Positions 14,661-23,645 of a DNA stretch of 64,000 bases are shown here, piece after piece. The notes under the pieces are model-generated. The model did not search any database. It worked only from the letters and a program-made list of their open reading frames with translations, and had not been told where the DNA came from. The DNA is taken from contig NZ_JAKZAJ010000004.1 of the NCBI RefSeq assembly GCF_023156285.1, positions 434,001 to 498,000 on the forward strand. The letters are read 5' to 3'. The stretch's first letter is position 1. The number at the start of each line of letters is the position of its first letter. The stretch is from Marinobacter koreensis (GTDB lineage Bacteria; Pseudomonadota; Gammaproteobacteria; Pseudomonadales; Oleiphilaceae). A program made the position numbers and the translations under genes.

Positions 14661-16625
14661 TCAAACGGCGCCCGAGATGTTGACGACTTTCTGCTGGATC
14701 AATGTCGGCGCGGGCTTGCGAATCTGTCTCTGCATGGCGTCCGCAAGCTCCAGTTGCCGCCTGAGGTCGGCGATGGTGTTCTGCAGTCGCTCACGCTCGG
14801 CGCGGCTGTCCCGATCGCTGCGCACCATGTCGCGCAGGCGCCGGATCTGGTGCTCCAGCAGCTGCTTCTGTTCCATCGAGTACTGCATGATTGGCAGCAG
14901 GGCTTCGTGGGGCCAGCGCTCGACATCGTTGCGGACGCGGCTGTAGAGCGTCCGCGCCTCGCTGACCATGACGTTGAAGAACCGCCGGACCAGCAGGGAC
15001 TGTTCCGTCAGGAGGTTCTTCGGACTGATGCGGAACCGCTTGGCTTTCTTGCGCAGCTCCCGGATGGCAATGACATGGCGACCGGCCCGCAGTGGAATCG
15101 GTTCCAGGTGCCGTGCCCGGGTATCCTCGTTATAACGGCGGTAGATGGCGCCGACCATTTTCTCGGCGAGCCGGCCTTCGCTCATCAGATTGGTCAGGTC
15201 GCTCTCCAGCAGTTCGAAGAAATGATCCATGGCCCGGTTCATACCGGCTGTGGTCCAGCTCTTTGACATGGACTCGCGGATCCTGGCGGCGTGATCTTCG
15301 AAGCGTTGCTCACTCACCATGTCCTTCAGTGTGGCACCCTGGGAGTCCATCAACCGGCGGCTGGACCGCAGGGTGATCAGCTTCTTGTAATAGAAGTCGT
15401 AATCCTGCTGGGCCCGGTCCGCAAGGCGTCCCAGGGCGGGTTTGTCCAGACTGGGTCCGGCACAGGCGACAAGCTCTTCTTCCAGCGAGGCCAGTCGTGT
15501 CTGCATGGCTGCCTGGCTGTTCTGCAGCATGCCCAGCAGATCGTTGATCAGGCTCTGGGTGATCAGCTGCTCCTTGTGCATAAGGATGCGCTGGATGATC
15601 AGCTGTTCCAGCTTGCCGATGTTCGAGCGCTCGAACAGATCGTTGTCCTGTCGCACCCGGGACAGCAGTCCCTGTTTGGCGGAGAGGGGGATGACATCGT
15701 GCTGTCGGATACCCAGGTGATCGGCGGTGTAGTTGCGCACCCTTTCGATGGCTTCCTGGGTGTGTTTTTCGCCCTGGAGATCGTCCCAGAGCACGTCAAT
15801 CTTGTTGAGGACCGCAAAGCGTCCTGCCCGATGATCGGCGTGCTCGGTGTCGATGTGCTCTTTCCAGATGGTCATGTCGCTGGCGGTCACGCCGGCATCG
15901 GCGCTCAGCACGAAGATGATCGCGTGGGCGCGGGGCAACATGCTGATGGTCAGTTCGGGCTCGGATCCCAGGGCATTCAGTCCCGGCGTATCGAGAATTC
16001 GCAGGCCACGCTCGAACAGTGGGTGCCGGATGCTGATCTGGGCATTACGCCACGCCGGTACCAGGACGTTGCCGGGATTGTTCCGGTCGTGTTCCAGCAT
16101 GGATTCGTCGAATCCGAGGCCTCGGGCTTCTTCCGGCGGAACGCTCTTGACCCGTGCGACTTCGGCAAGCACTTCGCGCATGACCTCGGGGTCGCGTTCA
16201 TCGAGCTCGTGCTTGACCCACCGTTCCGGTTGATTCCGGAGTTGCTGCAGCGACAGGTCCCCGGTTCGTGTCTCGATGGGCAGTAGCAGCAGGTAGTTCT
16301 GGTTTGCCGTGCGATCGAAGAAAAGTTCGGTCGGGCACATGGTGGTACGGCCGGCCTGGGACGGCAGCATGCGTTGCCCGTAATTGGAGAAGAACAGGGC
16401 ATTGATCAGTTCGGTCTTGCCCCGGGAATACTCGCCCACGAACGCGATCGTCAGTTCGTCCTCGATGAGCAGTTCCAGGCCATGACGGATGCGGGTGCTG
16501 ATGTCATCCGAGAACAGGTCGTTGTCCTGCAGCCACAATCGGTATCGGCCAATCTGGCGGATCAGCTCCTTTTTCCAGTTATGGTAGGCCTCGACCTGCT
16601 GCGACAGAGTTCCCTGTGGGTTCAT
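14661..16625 (-). CDS. Dynamin-family GTPase
   Basis: A 654-residue protein. The GTPase domain has the P-loop GEYSRGKTELINALF, a conserved threonine in GRTTMCPTE (switch I), DTPGLNALG (switch II, G3) and LNKIDVL (G4, N/TKxD). The remaining 350 residues are helical, with coiled-coil heptads and a basic end (LRDMVRSDRDSRAERERL), as in bacterial dynamin-like proteins that act on membranes. No transmembrane helix is evident. ATG 16625 with AAGGAAA upstream is preferred to an earlier start. It lies between metX and the yggT operon and is separated from the latter by a terminator, so it has its own promoter in 16626-16784. Its role is unknown; membrane remodelling or envelope-stress roles are only analogies. 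Confidence 0.85.
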   Translation of the reverse strand: MNPQGTLSQQVEAYHNWKKELIRQIGRYRLWLQDNDLFSDDISTRIRHGLELLIEDELTIAFVGEYSRGKTELINALFFSNYGQRMLPSQAGRTTMCPTELFFDRTANQNYLLLLPIETRTGDLSLQQLRNQPERWVKHELDERDPEVMREVLAEVARVKSVPPEEARGLGFDESMLEHDRNNPGNVLVPAWRNAQISIRHPLFERGLRILDTPGLNALGSEPELTISMLPRAHAIIFVLSADAGVTASDMTIWKEHIDTEHADHRAGRFAVLNKIDVLWDDLQGEKHTQEAIERVRNYTADHLGIRQHDVIPLSAKQGLLSRVRQDNDLFERSNIGKLEQLIIQRILMHKEQLITQSLINDLLGMLQNSQAAMQTRLASLEEELVACAGPSLDKPALGRLADRAQQDYDFYYKKLITLRSSRRLMDSQGATLKDMVSEQRFEDHAARIRESMSKSWTTAGMNRAMDHFFELLESDLTNLMSEGRLAEKMVGAIYRRYNEDTRARHLEPIPLRAGRHVIAIRELRKKAKRFRISPKNLLTEQSLLVRRFFNVMVSEARTLYSRVRNDVERWPHEALLPIMQYSMEQKQLLEHQIRRLRDMVRSDRDSRAERERLQNTIADLRRQLELADAMQRQIRKPAPTLIQQKVVNISGAV

Positions 16626-16784
16626 TGGAGTTTCCTTCTGCGCGACTTCCCGGTTTGGCGGTATTCGGTCCATGGACGTCCCGAACAGACCCGGTTGTTA
16701 GTAGTTATCGTTCATGATATCTGCTCTTTCGGCGTCGTGTACTCGGACGGGTCACACTCTGACTGTGCAGAAGGGTGGATTCAC

Positions 16785-16824
16785 AAAAAAATACCGCAAA
16801 ATCAGTGGCTTGATTTTGCGGTAT
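16785..16824 (-). terminator. Rho-independent terminator of the yggT-proC-yggS group
   Basis: ATACCGCAAAATCA (16791-16804), loop GTGGCT, and the exact complement (16811-16824). Read on the minus strand, the 14-bp stem is followed by six T residues (16790-16785). It is 54 bases past the yggT stop and insulates the dynamin gene. Confidence 0.9.
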
Positions 16825-16877
16825 GGAATGATTGTTTTCGTCGCCAAGTGTAACGAAATGTAGTTTGGAGGTCTGGT

Positions 16878-17462
16878 CTACATTCCCAGGCCGATGGAGC
16901 CCAGTCCGGCAGCCAGTTTCATGTGGTCGATGACCACCGAGATCACGTTGAGGATCAGGAAAACGATGATCGGCGACAGATCGAGGCCGCCCATGGCCGG
17001 CATGATGTTCCGCACCGGGCGCATGACCGGTTCGGTGATCTGGGCCACCAGCTGAATGGCGGGATGCCCGCTGTGCGGTGCAATCCAGCTCACCACCACC
17101 ACGGCAATGACGGACCAGAAATAGATTTTGACAATCAGGTCCAGCACATTGAGAACGGCCCAGACCAGCAGCGTCACCGGATTGAATCCCGGTATGCCAC
17201 CGTTGAGCAGCACCAGGATGAAAAAGAAGGTGATCGCCTGGATGAGCACCGCCAGTATGAGAGAGGCACCGTCAATGCCGCCCCAGCCGGGGATGACTTT
17301 CCTCAGTGGCCGGAGAGGCGGGTTGGTGGCCTTGACCACGAACTGGGATATCGGATTGTAGAAATCGGCACGGGCGAGCTGCAGGAGAAAGCGCAGCAGC
17401 ACGATGGTCATGTAAAAAGTCGACGCAATCAGCAGTATCGTGATCAGAATGTCTGCCAGCAT
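16878..17462 (-). CDS. yggT: YggT family membrane protein
   Basis: A 194-residue inner-membrane protein made of two YGGT repeats. Each repeat has hydrophobic helices around the signature pattern NPISQFVVKATNPPLRPLRKVIPG (shown at about 36-59) and TEPVMRPVRNIMP (about 140-152), with about five membrane segments overall. The family lies next to proC across proteobacteria and is linked to osmotic tolerance and cell-division-related functions in other organisms; its molecular role is unknown. It starts 22 bases after the proC stop and is the last gene before a strong terminator. Confidence 0.93.
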   Translation of the reverse strand: MLADILITILLIASTFYMTIVLLRFLLQLARADFYNPISQFVVKATNPPLRPLRKVIPGWGGIDGASLILAVLIQAITFFFILVLLNGGIPGFNPVTLLVWAVLNVLDLIVKIYFWSVIAVVVVSWIAPHSGHPAIQLVAQITEPVMRPVRNIMPAMGGLDLSPIIVFLILNVISVVIDHMKLAAGLGSIGLGM

Positions 17463-17484
17463 GAAGCTGTCTCTCCGTTATCGG

Positions 17485-18318
17485 TTACTGTTTGCCGGCC
17501 AGCTCGCTGGCCATTACTTCCGAGCGCTTGAAGGCCGCCTGGTAAGCCTTTTTCACCAGCTCTCGAAGTCCACCCTCCTCGAAGGTGTTCACCGCCTGCT
17601 CGGTGGTGCCGCCGGGCGACATCACGTTGCGCTTGAGCTGCGCCGGGTCATGTTCGCTGCGAGCCGCCATCTCCGCCGCGCCGGCCATGGTCTGGATGGC
17701 TAGCTCCCTGGCGGTGGCGGGTTCGATGCCAGCATCTGTGGCGGCTGCTTCCAATGCTTCGAGCATCAGGAAGAAATAGGCGGGACCGCTTCCCGAAAGC
17801 GCCGTGACGCCGTGAAGCAGATTCTCGTCATCAACCCACAGAGCGGAGCCAATGCTCTCGAACACGGACTGAACCATGGCTTTCTGATCGTCTTTCACAT
17901 GCTTGTTGGCAAACAGTCCGGCGGCGCCTTTGCCGACCAGTGAGGGCGTGTTGGGCATAACCCGCACGAGAGGCAGGCCGCCGCCGAGCCATTCATCCAG
18001 TGTGTCTGCGGTCAGGCCGGCAGCGATGGAGACCATCAGCGGACGGGTGTTCTGGACCACCGGGGCGATGTCCCGACAGACATCCGCCATCACCTGGGGC
18101 TTCACCGCAAGGACCACCATGTTCGCCTGCTGTGTGCAGTAACGGTTGTCGGTGGTCACGCTGACCCCAAAGCGCTTACGGATGGCTTGCAAGTGGCCGT
18201 CGTCCGGGGCACTGACCCAGATATCACCGGCCTTGTAGCCGTTGTCCAGCATGCCGCCAATGATGGCGCTGGCCATATTGCCGGCTCCAATAAACGAGAT
18301 TGTGGGTGATGTGCTCAA
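17485..18318 (-). CDS. proC: Pyrroline-5-carboxylate reductase
   Basis: A 277-residue NAD(P)H-dependent enzyme for the last step of proline synthesis. The N-terminal Rossmann motif is FIGAGNMASAIIGGM (about 9-23). AVKPQVM and RVMPNTPSLVGKGAAG (about 117-132) are family signatures, and the C-terminal ALSGSGPAYFF (about 171-181) with SPGGTTEQAV is the PROSITE-like P5CR motif. Length is normal. It sits between yggS and yggT in the order common to pseudomonads; the gap to yggS is 62 bases, so all three are probably cotranscribed. Confidence 0.96.
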   Translation of the reverse strand: MSTSPTISFIGAGNMASAIIGGMLDNGYKAGDIWVSAPDDGHLQAIRKRFGVSVTTDNRYCTQQANMVVLAVKPQVMADVCRDIAPVVQNTRPLMVSIAAGLTADTLDEWLGGGLPLVRVMPNTPSLVGKGAAGLFANKHVKDDQKAMVQSVFESIGSALWVDDENLLHGVTALSGSGPAYFFLMLEALEAAATDAGIEPATARELAIQTMAGAAEMAARSEHDPAQLKRNVMSPGGTTEQAVNTFEEGGLRELVKKAYQAAFKRSEVMASELAGKQ

Positions 18319-18380
18319 GGTTCACTCCAACGATTGATCGGTTAGCAGAATGTCCGCGATGATAGCAGGAACTTGCGTGT

Positions 18381-19094
18381 TCAGCTCTGATCCCCTTTCG
18401 GTGGTCGCGGACCAAATAACGCAGTTCCCACCCGCACCCAGGTGGCTCCCTCGGCGATCGCCAGCTCCAGATCGCCAGACATGCCCATGGACAACGTGTC
18501 CAGGGGACCGGCGGCGGGAAAGTCCTGTTTCAGGTTTTTAAGCGCGTTTGCCATTGACCGGAAACGGGCCCGGAGTGTTGCTTCCGGCTGATCTGGTGCC
18601 GGGATCGCCATCAGGCCCCGAAGCGACAGGCGCGGCAGGTCGCTGATCGCTTCCACAAGTTCAGGGAGCGACTCGAGTGTGCATCCCGATTTGGTGTCTT
18701 CGCCGTCGATATTCACCTGCAGGCAGATATTGAGCGGAGGGAGGTTTTCCGGTCGGTGCTCGCTGAGCCGGCGAGCGATCTTCAGGCGATCCACGCTGTG
18801 TACCCAGGAAAAGGATGCAGCGATCTGGCGGGTCTTGTTGGACTGGATCGGACCGATGAAGTGCCACTCAAGGTCGGCAATGTCCCCCAGAGCCTCCATT
18901 TTCTCCAGTGCTTCCTGCAGGTAGTTCTCGCCAAAGGCCGACTGGCCCGACTGATGGGCTTCCCGCAGCTCATCCGGGGAGCGGGTCTTGCTGACCGCGA
19001 GCAAATGCACGCTCTCGGGCGCTCGCCCGGCCTGCAATGTTGCTTTTTGTATGCGTCGGGTTACGCTCCCGATGTTGTCTGCTATGCTGCTCAT
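18381..19094 (-). CDS. yggS: YggS family PLP-binding protein
   Basis: A 237-residue PLP homeostasis protein (YggS/PROSC family). LLAVSKTRS near residue 31-39 carries the PLP lysine; FGENYLQEALEK, WHFIGPIQSNK (about 83-93), CLQVNIDGEDTKSGC and LSMGMSGDLELAIAEGATWVRVGT follow in the usual order of the single TIM-barrel domain. It binds PLP without catalysis and buffers free PLP. ATG 19094 is selected; a longer upstream frame runs into the pilT promoter region. It is transcribed away from pilT, with 52 bases between the two starts. Confidence 0.95.
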   Translation of the reverse strand: MSSIADNIGSVTRRIQKATLQAGRAPESVHLLAVSKTRSPDELREAHQSGQSAFGENYLQEALEKMEALGDIADLEWHFIGPIQSNKTRQIAASFSWVHSVDRLKIARRLSEHRPENLPPLNICLQVNIDGEDTKSGCTLESLPELVEAISDLPRLSLRGLMAIPAPDQPEATLRARFRSMANALKNLKQDFPAAGPLDTLSMGMSGDLELAIAEGATWVRVGTALFGPRPPKGDQS

Positions 19095-19146
19095 AGTGTG
19101 AGTTTGCCGCTTCTGGAATAAAAGAAAAAGCCCTCCGAGGAACCCT

Positions 19147-20181
19147 ATGGATATTACTGAACTGCTTGCCTTTTCGGCCAAACAGGGTGCGTCCGATTTG
19201 CACCTTTCCGCCGGTTTACCCCCCATGATTCGTGTCGATGGCGATGTTCGCCGGATCAACCTGCCGCCGATGGAACACAAAGAGGTCCACGGTCTGATCT
19301 ACGACATCATGAACGACAAGCAGCGCAAGGATTACGAGGAATTCCTCGAAACCGACTTCTCCTTCGAAGTTCCTGGCGTGGCCCGCTTCCGTGTCAACGC
19401 GTTCAACCAGAATCGCGGGGCCGGTGCGGTATTCCGGACCATCCCCTCGAAGGTCCTTACCATGGAAGATCTGGGCATGGGCCAGGTTTTCAAGGATATT
19501 TCATCGGTTCCTCGCGGGCTGGTACTGGTCACGGGGCCGACCGGCTCCGGTAAGTCCACCACCCTGGCGGCGATGATGGACTACATCAACGACACTCGCT
19601 ACGAGCACATCCTGACCATCGAAGACCCCATCGAATTCGTTCACGATTCCAAGAAATGTCTGGTGAATCAGCGGGAAGTGCATCGCGATACGCTAGGCTT
19701 CAACGAGGCGCTGCGGTCCGCCCTGCGGGAAGACCCGGACATCATTCTGGTGGGCGAATTGCGGGACCTGGAAACCATCCGCCTGGCGCTGACAGCGGCG
19801 GAAACCGGCCACTTGGTATTCGGTACGCTGCATACCACCTCGGCGGCCAAGACGATTGACCGGGTGGTCGACGTGTTCCCGGCGGAAGAGAAATCGATGG
19901 TCCGTTCCATGTTGTCGGAATCGTTGCAGGCGGTTATCTCCCAGACCCTGATGAAGAAGATGGGCGGTGGCCGGATTGCGGCCCACGAAATCATGATCGG
20001 CACCCCGGCGATCCGGAACCTGATCCGGGAAGATAAGATCGCCCAGATGTACTCGGCGATCCAGACCGGTGGCTCCATTGGCATGCAGACGCTGGATCAG
20101 TGCCTGGAGCGGCTGTTGCAGAAGGGATTGGTTTCCCGTGATGCGGCACGGGCGAAGGCCAAGATGCCGGATAATTTTTAA
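19147..20181 (+). CDS. pilT: Type IV pilus retraction ATPase PilT
   Basis: A 344-residue secretion-superfamily ATPase that depolymerises pilin for twitching, DNA uptake and attachment. Walker A is GPTGSGKST (130-138), the Asp box is LTIEDPIEFVH, Walker B is ILVGELRD, the His box is GHLVFGTLHT, and the PilT-specific AIRNLIRE motif is present near residue 285. The GAGG ribosome site precedes ATG 19147. PilU follows after a 196-base gap that contains a large palindromic repeat, so pilU may be expressed at a different level. Confidence 0.97.
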   Translation: MDITELLAFSAKQGASDLHLSAGLPPMIRVDGDVRRINLPPMEHKEVHGLIYDIMNDKQRKDYEEFLETDFSFEVPGVARFRVNAFNQNRGAGAVFRTIPSKVLTMEDLGMGQVFKDISSVPRGLVLVTGPTGSGKSTTLAAMMDYINDTRYEHILTIEDPIEFVHDSKKCLVNQREVHRDTLGFNEALRSALREDPDIILVGELRDLETIRLALTAAETGHLVFGTLHTTSAAKTIDRVVDVFPAEEKSMVRSMLSESLQAVISQTLMKKMGGGRIAAHEIMIGTPAIRNLIREDKIAQMYSAIQTGGSIGMQTLDQCLERLLQKGLVSRDAARAKAKMPDNF

Positions 20182-20215
20182 GCAGGCACCTTAGTTGGCG
20201 TCTGCCAGGGTGCAG

Positions 20216-20323
20216 GGATCGGGGTGTTCCGCCTTTCCGGGACACGCTGTAAATCCATCCCTGTACGCTTGACTGCAGCATCCATGCTGCAGACAGTCCC
20301 GGAAAGGCGGAACACCCCGATCC
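20216..20323. repeat. Large palindromic intergenic repeat between pilT and pilU
   Basis: Two perfect 28-base inverted arms (20216-20243 and 20296-20323, starting GGATCGGGGTGTTCC and ending with its complement) enclose 52 bases. Inside is a second perfect hairpin CTGCAGCA-TCCA-TGCTGCAG (20273-20292) centred on CATCCATG. This nested structure is typical of mobile REP/MITE-like intergenic repeats. In the transcript it would fold into a very stable stem that could stop transcription or shield the pilT mRNA 3' end. Confidence 0.85.
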
Positions 20324-20377
20324 TTCAAGTGGCGACGGGGAGTCCGCATGAGCAAGAAGCAAAGCAGGTAACAAAAA

Positions 20378-21499
20378 ATGGAATTCGAAAAACTGTTGCG
20401 GTTAATGGTGGAGAAGGGCGGTTCGGACCTGTTTATCACGGCTGGCGTGCCGCCCAGCATGAAGGTGAACGGGAAAGTGCTGCCGGTCACCAAGAATGCC
20501 CTGACACCGGAGCAGACTCGCGAGTTCGTCTACGGTGCCATGAACGACAAGCAACGCGCCGAGTTCGAGGAAACCCACGAATGTAACTTTGCTATCAGCG
20601 CCCGAGGCATCGGCCGCTTCCGGGTGAGTGCTTTCTTCCAACGCAATCTGTGCGGCATGGTTCTGCGTCGCATTGAGGTGAAGATTCCCCAGATTGATGA
20701 CCTGGCGCTGCCGGAAATCGTCAAGGATCTGGCCATGACCAAGCGGGGCCTGATCATTTTCGTCGGTGCAACCGGTACCGGTAAGTCCACCTCGCTGGCG
20801 GCCATGCTCGGCCACCGGAACCGGAACAGCCGGGGCCACATCATTTCCATTGAGGATCCGATCGAATTCGTCCACCAGCACCAGGGGTGCATCGTGACCC
20901 AGCGGGAGGTCGGAATCGATACGGAGAGTTTCGAAGTGGCCCTGAAAAATACCCTGCGTCAGGCGCCGGATGTGATCCTGATTGGTGAGGTGCGGACCCG
21001 TCAGACCATGGAGTATTCCGTGCAATTTGCCGAGACGGGGCACCTCTGTCTGGCAACCTTGCACGCCAACAACGCGAACCAGGCGCTGGACCGGATCATT
21101 CAGTTTTTCCCGCCGGAGCAGCACAATCAGATCTGGATGGACCTCTCCCTGAACTTGAAGGCCATCGTCGCCCAACAGCTGGTGCCGACGCCAGATGGTA
21201 AGGGGCGGAAAGCGGTCATCGAAGTGCTCATCAACTCACCTCTGGCGGCAGACATCATCCGTAAAGGGGAAGTTCACAAGCTGAAAGAATTGATGGCCAA
21301 ATCCACCGAATCCGGCATGCAGACGTTCGATCAGGCGTTGTACCGGCTGTATTCGGAGGGTTCCATTACCTACGAAGACGCACTTGCACACGCGGACTCC
21401 GCGAACGACCTGCGTCTGATGATCAAGCTGGGTGCGGATGCGCACGGCGCCGATAAACTTTCATCGTCAGTGGACAAGCTGTCGATTCAGGATGACTGA
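20378..21499 (+). CDS. pilU: PilU, PilT-dependent retraction ATPase
   Basis: A 373-residue PilT paralogue. Walker A is GATGTGKSTSL, Asp box ISIEDPIEFVHQH, Walker B VILIGEVR and His box GHLCLATLHANN. It lacks the AIRNLIRE motif of PilT and has the longer C-terminal tail (DLRLMIKLGAD and onward) usual for PilU. PilU adds force to PilT-driven retraction and cannot retract alone in most species. Start ATG 20378 follows AGCAGGTAAC and lies beyond the palindromic repeat; no strong promoter is visible in the gap, so read-through from pilT through the hairpin is the likely source of transcripts. Confidence 0.95.
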   Translation: MEFEKLLRLMVEKGGSDLFITAGVPPSMKVNGKVLPVTKNALTPEQTREFVYGAMNDKQRAEFEETHECNFAISARGIGRFRVSAFFQRNLCGMVLRRIEVKIPQIDDLALPEIVKDLAMTKRGLIIFVGATGTGKSTSLAAMLGHRNRNSRGHIISIEDPIEFVHQHQGCIVTQREVGIDTESFEVALKNTLRQAPDVILIGEVRTRQTMEYSVQFAETGHLCLATLHANNANQALDRIIQFFPPEQHNQIWMDLSLNLKAIVAQQLVPTPDGKGRKAVIEVLINSPLAADIIRKGEVHKLKELMAKSTESGMQTFDQALYRLYSEGSITYEDALAHADSANDLRLMIKLGADAHGADKLSSSVDKLSIQDD

Positions 21500-21619
21500 G
21501 CTTTTCGGGGTGTTCGACGAAAGTAGTAGATAGTTGTCGCCCCGAATCAATAGTCTTTGCATTTGAGGCCATTGGCCCGTGCTGCGTATACTCCGCGCCG
21601 GATTCAATAAGGAGTGACC

Positions 21620-23008
21620 ATGCACAAGAACACCAATGCTCTCGTAAAGGCGATTCGCCTGGCGACTTTCGCCGCCGTAGCGGCTCCGGTTACCGCATTC
21701 GCCGGTGGTTTTTCCCTCAACGAGCAGAGCGCCAGCGCCATGGGCGTGGCCAACGCCGGCGTGGCTGCCAACCCGGAAAACGCCACGACCGTTCTGTTCA
21801 ACCCGGCTGGCATGAGCCAGCTGTCCGGCACCAATATTTCCTTCGGTGCGGCTGTGCTGGATATTGATGCCGAGGCCAAGCCCGACACCATTTCGGTCCA
21901 GCGTCAGGTTCCATCTGTTCCGGTGAGCCCAAGCAATAATGGTGGCGACATTGCAGATCCCGCGGTTCTGCCCAATTTCTACATGACCCATGAAGTCAGC
22001 GACTCCATTGACGTGGGTTTCGGTATCCACGCACCTTATGGCCTGGCTGCGGATTACAAAGACGGCTTTGCCGGTCGTTTCTTTGCGGACAAGACTGAGC
22101 TTACCGCGATTTCATTCAGTCCTTCCGTTTCGGTCAGTAATGGTCAGGGGCTCTCAATGGGTCTTGGCATCAATATTTTGTATGCGGACGGCAGGTTGTC
22201 TCGTTATCAGGATCTTGCCGCCGCCGGCTCTTCAGCTGAGCCCTATGCTGATGTTACCGGAGATGACGTCGGTGTCACCGCTCGGGTGGGATTCCTTTAC
22301 AAGGTATCCCCTCGGACTCAGTTGGGGTTGACGGCCCAGACTGGTACCGAGCTCAACCTCGATGGGGATATCACGATTTCCGGTTTCCCGACCCAGGCTG
22401 GTCCTATCCCCTTGACCGAAAAAGCCACCGTGCCGCTTGCCATTCCCGAGAGCGCAACCTTCGGTATTCGTCATCAGTTGACCGATGACATCACCCTGCT
22501 GGGCGGAGCGACTTTCGCCAAGTGGAGCCGGTTCGAGGAGTTGGACGTAAACAGTCGTGAAGGCCAGAGTGGCGCCGTTTCTCAGGCGACCGGGCGTCAA
22601 CCCGGCCAGCCGATTACTCACGTTACCGAGAAATGGAAGGACACGTGGCAGTTCAATGTTGGCGGCATCTGGCAGGCCACCCCGGCCTGGGCGTTCAAGG
22701 CGGGCTACGCCTACGATGAATCACCCGTTAACGAGAAATATGTGACCGCGCGAATTCCGTCCGAGGACCGCCATTGGCTGGCTCTCGGCGCTCAGTGGAA
22801 AGACGCGCAGAGTGGCTGGACTGTAGATGCATCAATCGGCACACTGATTTTTGCAAACGATCCGAAAGTGGATGACAGGAATTACAGTCACGACAACCCT
22901 TCTCAGGTCGCCGAGCTCGCGCCAAACGTTCCTGATCAGAGCAACTACCAGGCCGAATACGACCTGAGCGCCTGGAGTGCGGGCATCGAAGTCAGCAAAG
23001 CCTTCTGA
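21620..23008 (+). CDS. FadL-family outer membrane transporter
   Basis: A 462-residue OmpP1/FadL beta barrel for hydrophobic compounds such as long-chain fatty acids. The signal peptide ends AFA before GGFSLNEQSASAMGVANAG, where the mature N-terminus has the FadL hatch signature, followed by FNPAGM. GFGIHAPYGLA and GRFFADKTELTAISFSPS are also typical. Strands alternate to a terminal aromatic residue (VSKAF), as required for Bam-dependent insertion. AAGGAG (21609-21614) precedes ATG 21620; a GTG at 21614 is part of that site. Unlike the porin at 50725-52062, which has poorer similarity to FadL, this is a standard member. The ligand is not known; in such a bacterium fatty acids or alkanes are plausible. 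Confidence 0.9.
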   Translation: MHKNTNALVKAIRLATFAAVAAPVTAFAGGFSLNEQSASAMGVANAGVAANPENATTVLFNPAGMSQLSGTNISFGAAVLDIDAEAKPDTISVQRQVPSVPVSPSNNGGDIADPAVLPNFYMTHEVSDSIDVGFGIHAPYGLAADYKDGFAGRFFADKTELTAISFSPSVSVSNGQGLSMGLGINILYADGRLSRYQDLAAAGSSAEPYADVTGDDVGVTARVGFLYKVSPRTQLGLTAQTGTELNLDGDITISGFPTQAGPIPLTEKATVPLAIPESATFGIRHQLTDDITLLGGATFAKWSRFEELDVNSREGQSGAVSQATGRQPGQPITHVTEKWKDTWQFNVGGIWQATPAWAFKAGYAYDESPVNEKYVTARIPSEDRHWLALGAQWKDAQSGWTVDASIGTLIFANDPKVDDRNYSHDNPSQVAELAPNVPDQSNYQAEYDLSAWSAGIEVSKAF

Positions 23009-23012
23009 TACT

Positions 23013-23387
23013 TCACTCAATGACCTGTCCGCGGTAAATCACCTTGGTTTTCCGCGGCAGGGGCGGGGAGTCCGGTTCGGCAGCGCCGGCCGGGTTCCCC
23101 GGTTCTTCTTCAATGACCTGTCCACGATACAGTCGTTTGGGTTGGCCCTCTCCCGGGTCGGTCGATACCGACAGCTGTGGAACCTGTGCTTTCAGCGCCT
23201 CCCAGGTTCTGATCAGGTGGGGCGAACGGGTCTTGCCCGCGTAATCCGCCAGTCTTTCTTCCAGATGTTGTTCAGTCAGGTGCAGTTTTACGCCGAACTC
23301 GGACTGAATCAGTCGGCGGCACTGGTGCACCAGTTTCAGAAGATTCGGGTCCAGTAGCCAGCTTCGTTCCGATGCCAGGGTACTCAT
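23013..23387 (-). CDS. Unknown protein with a repeated YRGQVIE peptide
   Basis: A 124-residue protein. The first 85 residues are helical with charged surfaces (LVHQCRRLIQSEFGVKLHL, then EERLADYAGKTRSPHLIRTWEALK). The C-terminal third holds two copies of the same peptide, LYRGQVIEE and IYRGQVIE, the latter ending the protein, joined by an acidic/proline-rich linker. YRG-type peptides occur in the small DUF4278 proteins, but no firm family match can be claimed. ATG 23387 is preferred to GTG 23414. Its stop lies four bases from the stop of the convergent porin gene. No signal peptide or membrane segment is visible. Confidence 0.62.
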   Translation of the reverse strand: MSTLASERSWLLDPNLLKLVHQCRRLIQSEFGVKLHLTEQHLEERLADYAGKTRSPHLIRTWEALKAQVPQLSVSTDPGEGQPKRLYRGQVIEEEPGNPAGAAEPDSPPLPRKTKVIYRGQVIE

Positions 23388-23595
23388 GATGACGGCCTCG
23401 ATAGGGTGTGTCACAACATGGCGCCATCCGTGGAATCGACGTTGGGATGGCGACCGACGTGAAAGATTAAGCGAATTTCATGCCGTGTCCCGGAGAGCTC
23501 AGGATCGCGCTCTGATGGGCAGGTGGGTCACCAGGGTGTGAAAGATTGCCGGCTTTTGGTGCGCGGTGGGGGATATGTGCACCGTTTTGAGATTT

Positions 23596-23636
23596 GTGCC
23601 GGCCCGGTCAGACCATTCAGACCACCGGGCCGGCAC
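23596..23636. terminator. GC-rich hairpin downstream of polA
   Basis: GTGCCGGCCCGGT (23596-23608) and its exact complement (23624-23636) enclose 15 bases. It lies ten bases past the polA stop. No T-run follows on the minus strand, so it may be a weak or factor-assisted terminator or an mRNA 3'-end protector. Confidence 0.55.
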
Positions 23637-23645
23637 ATGGATCGC

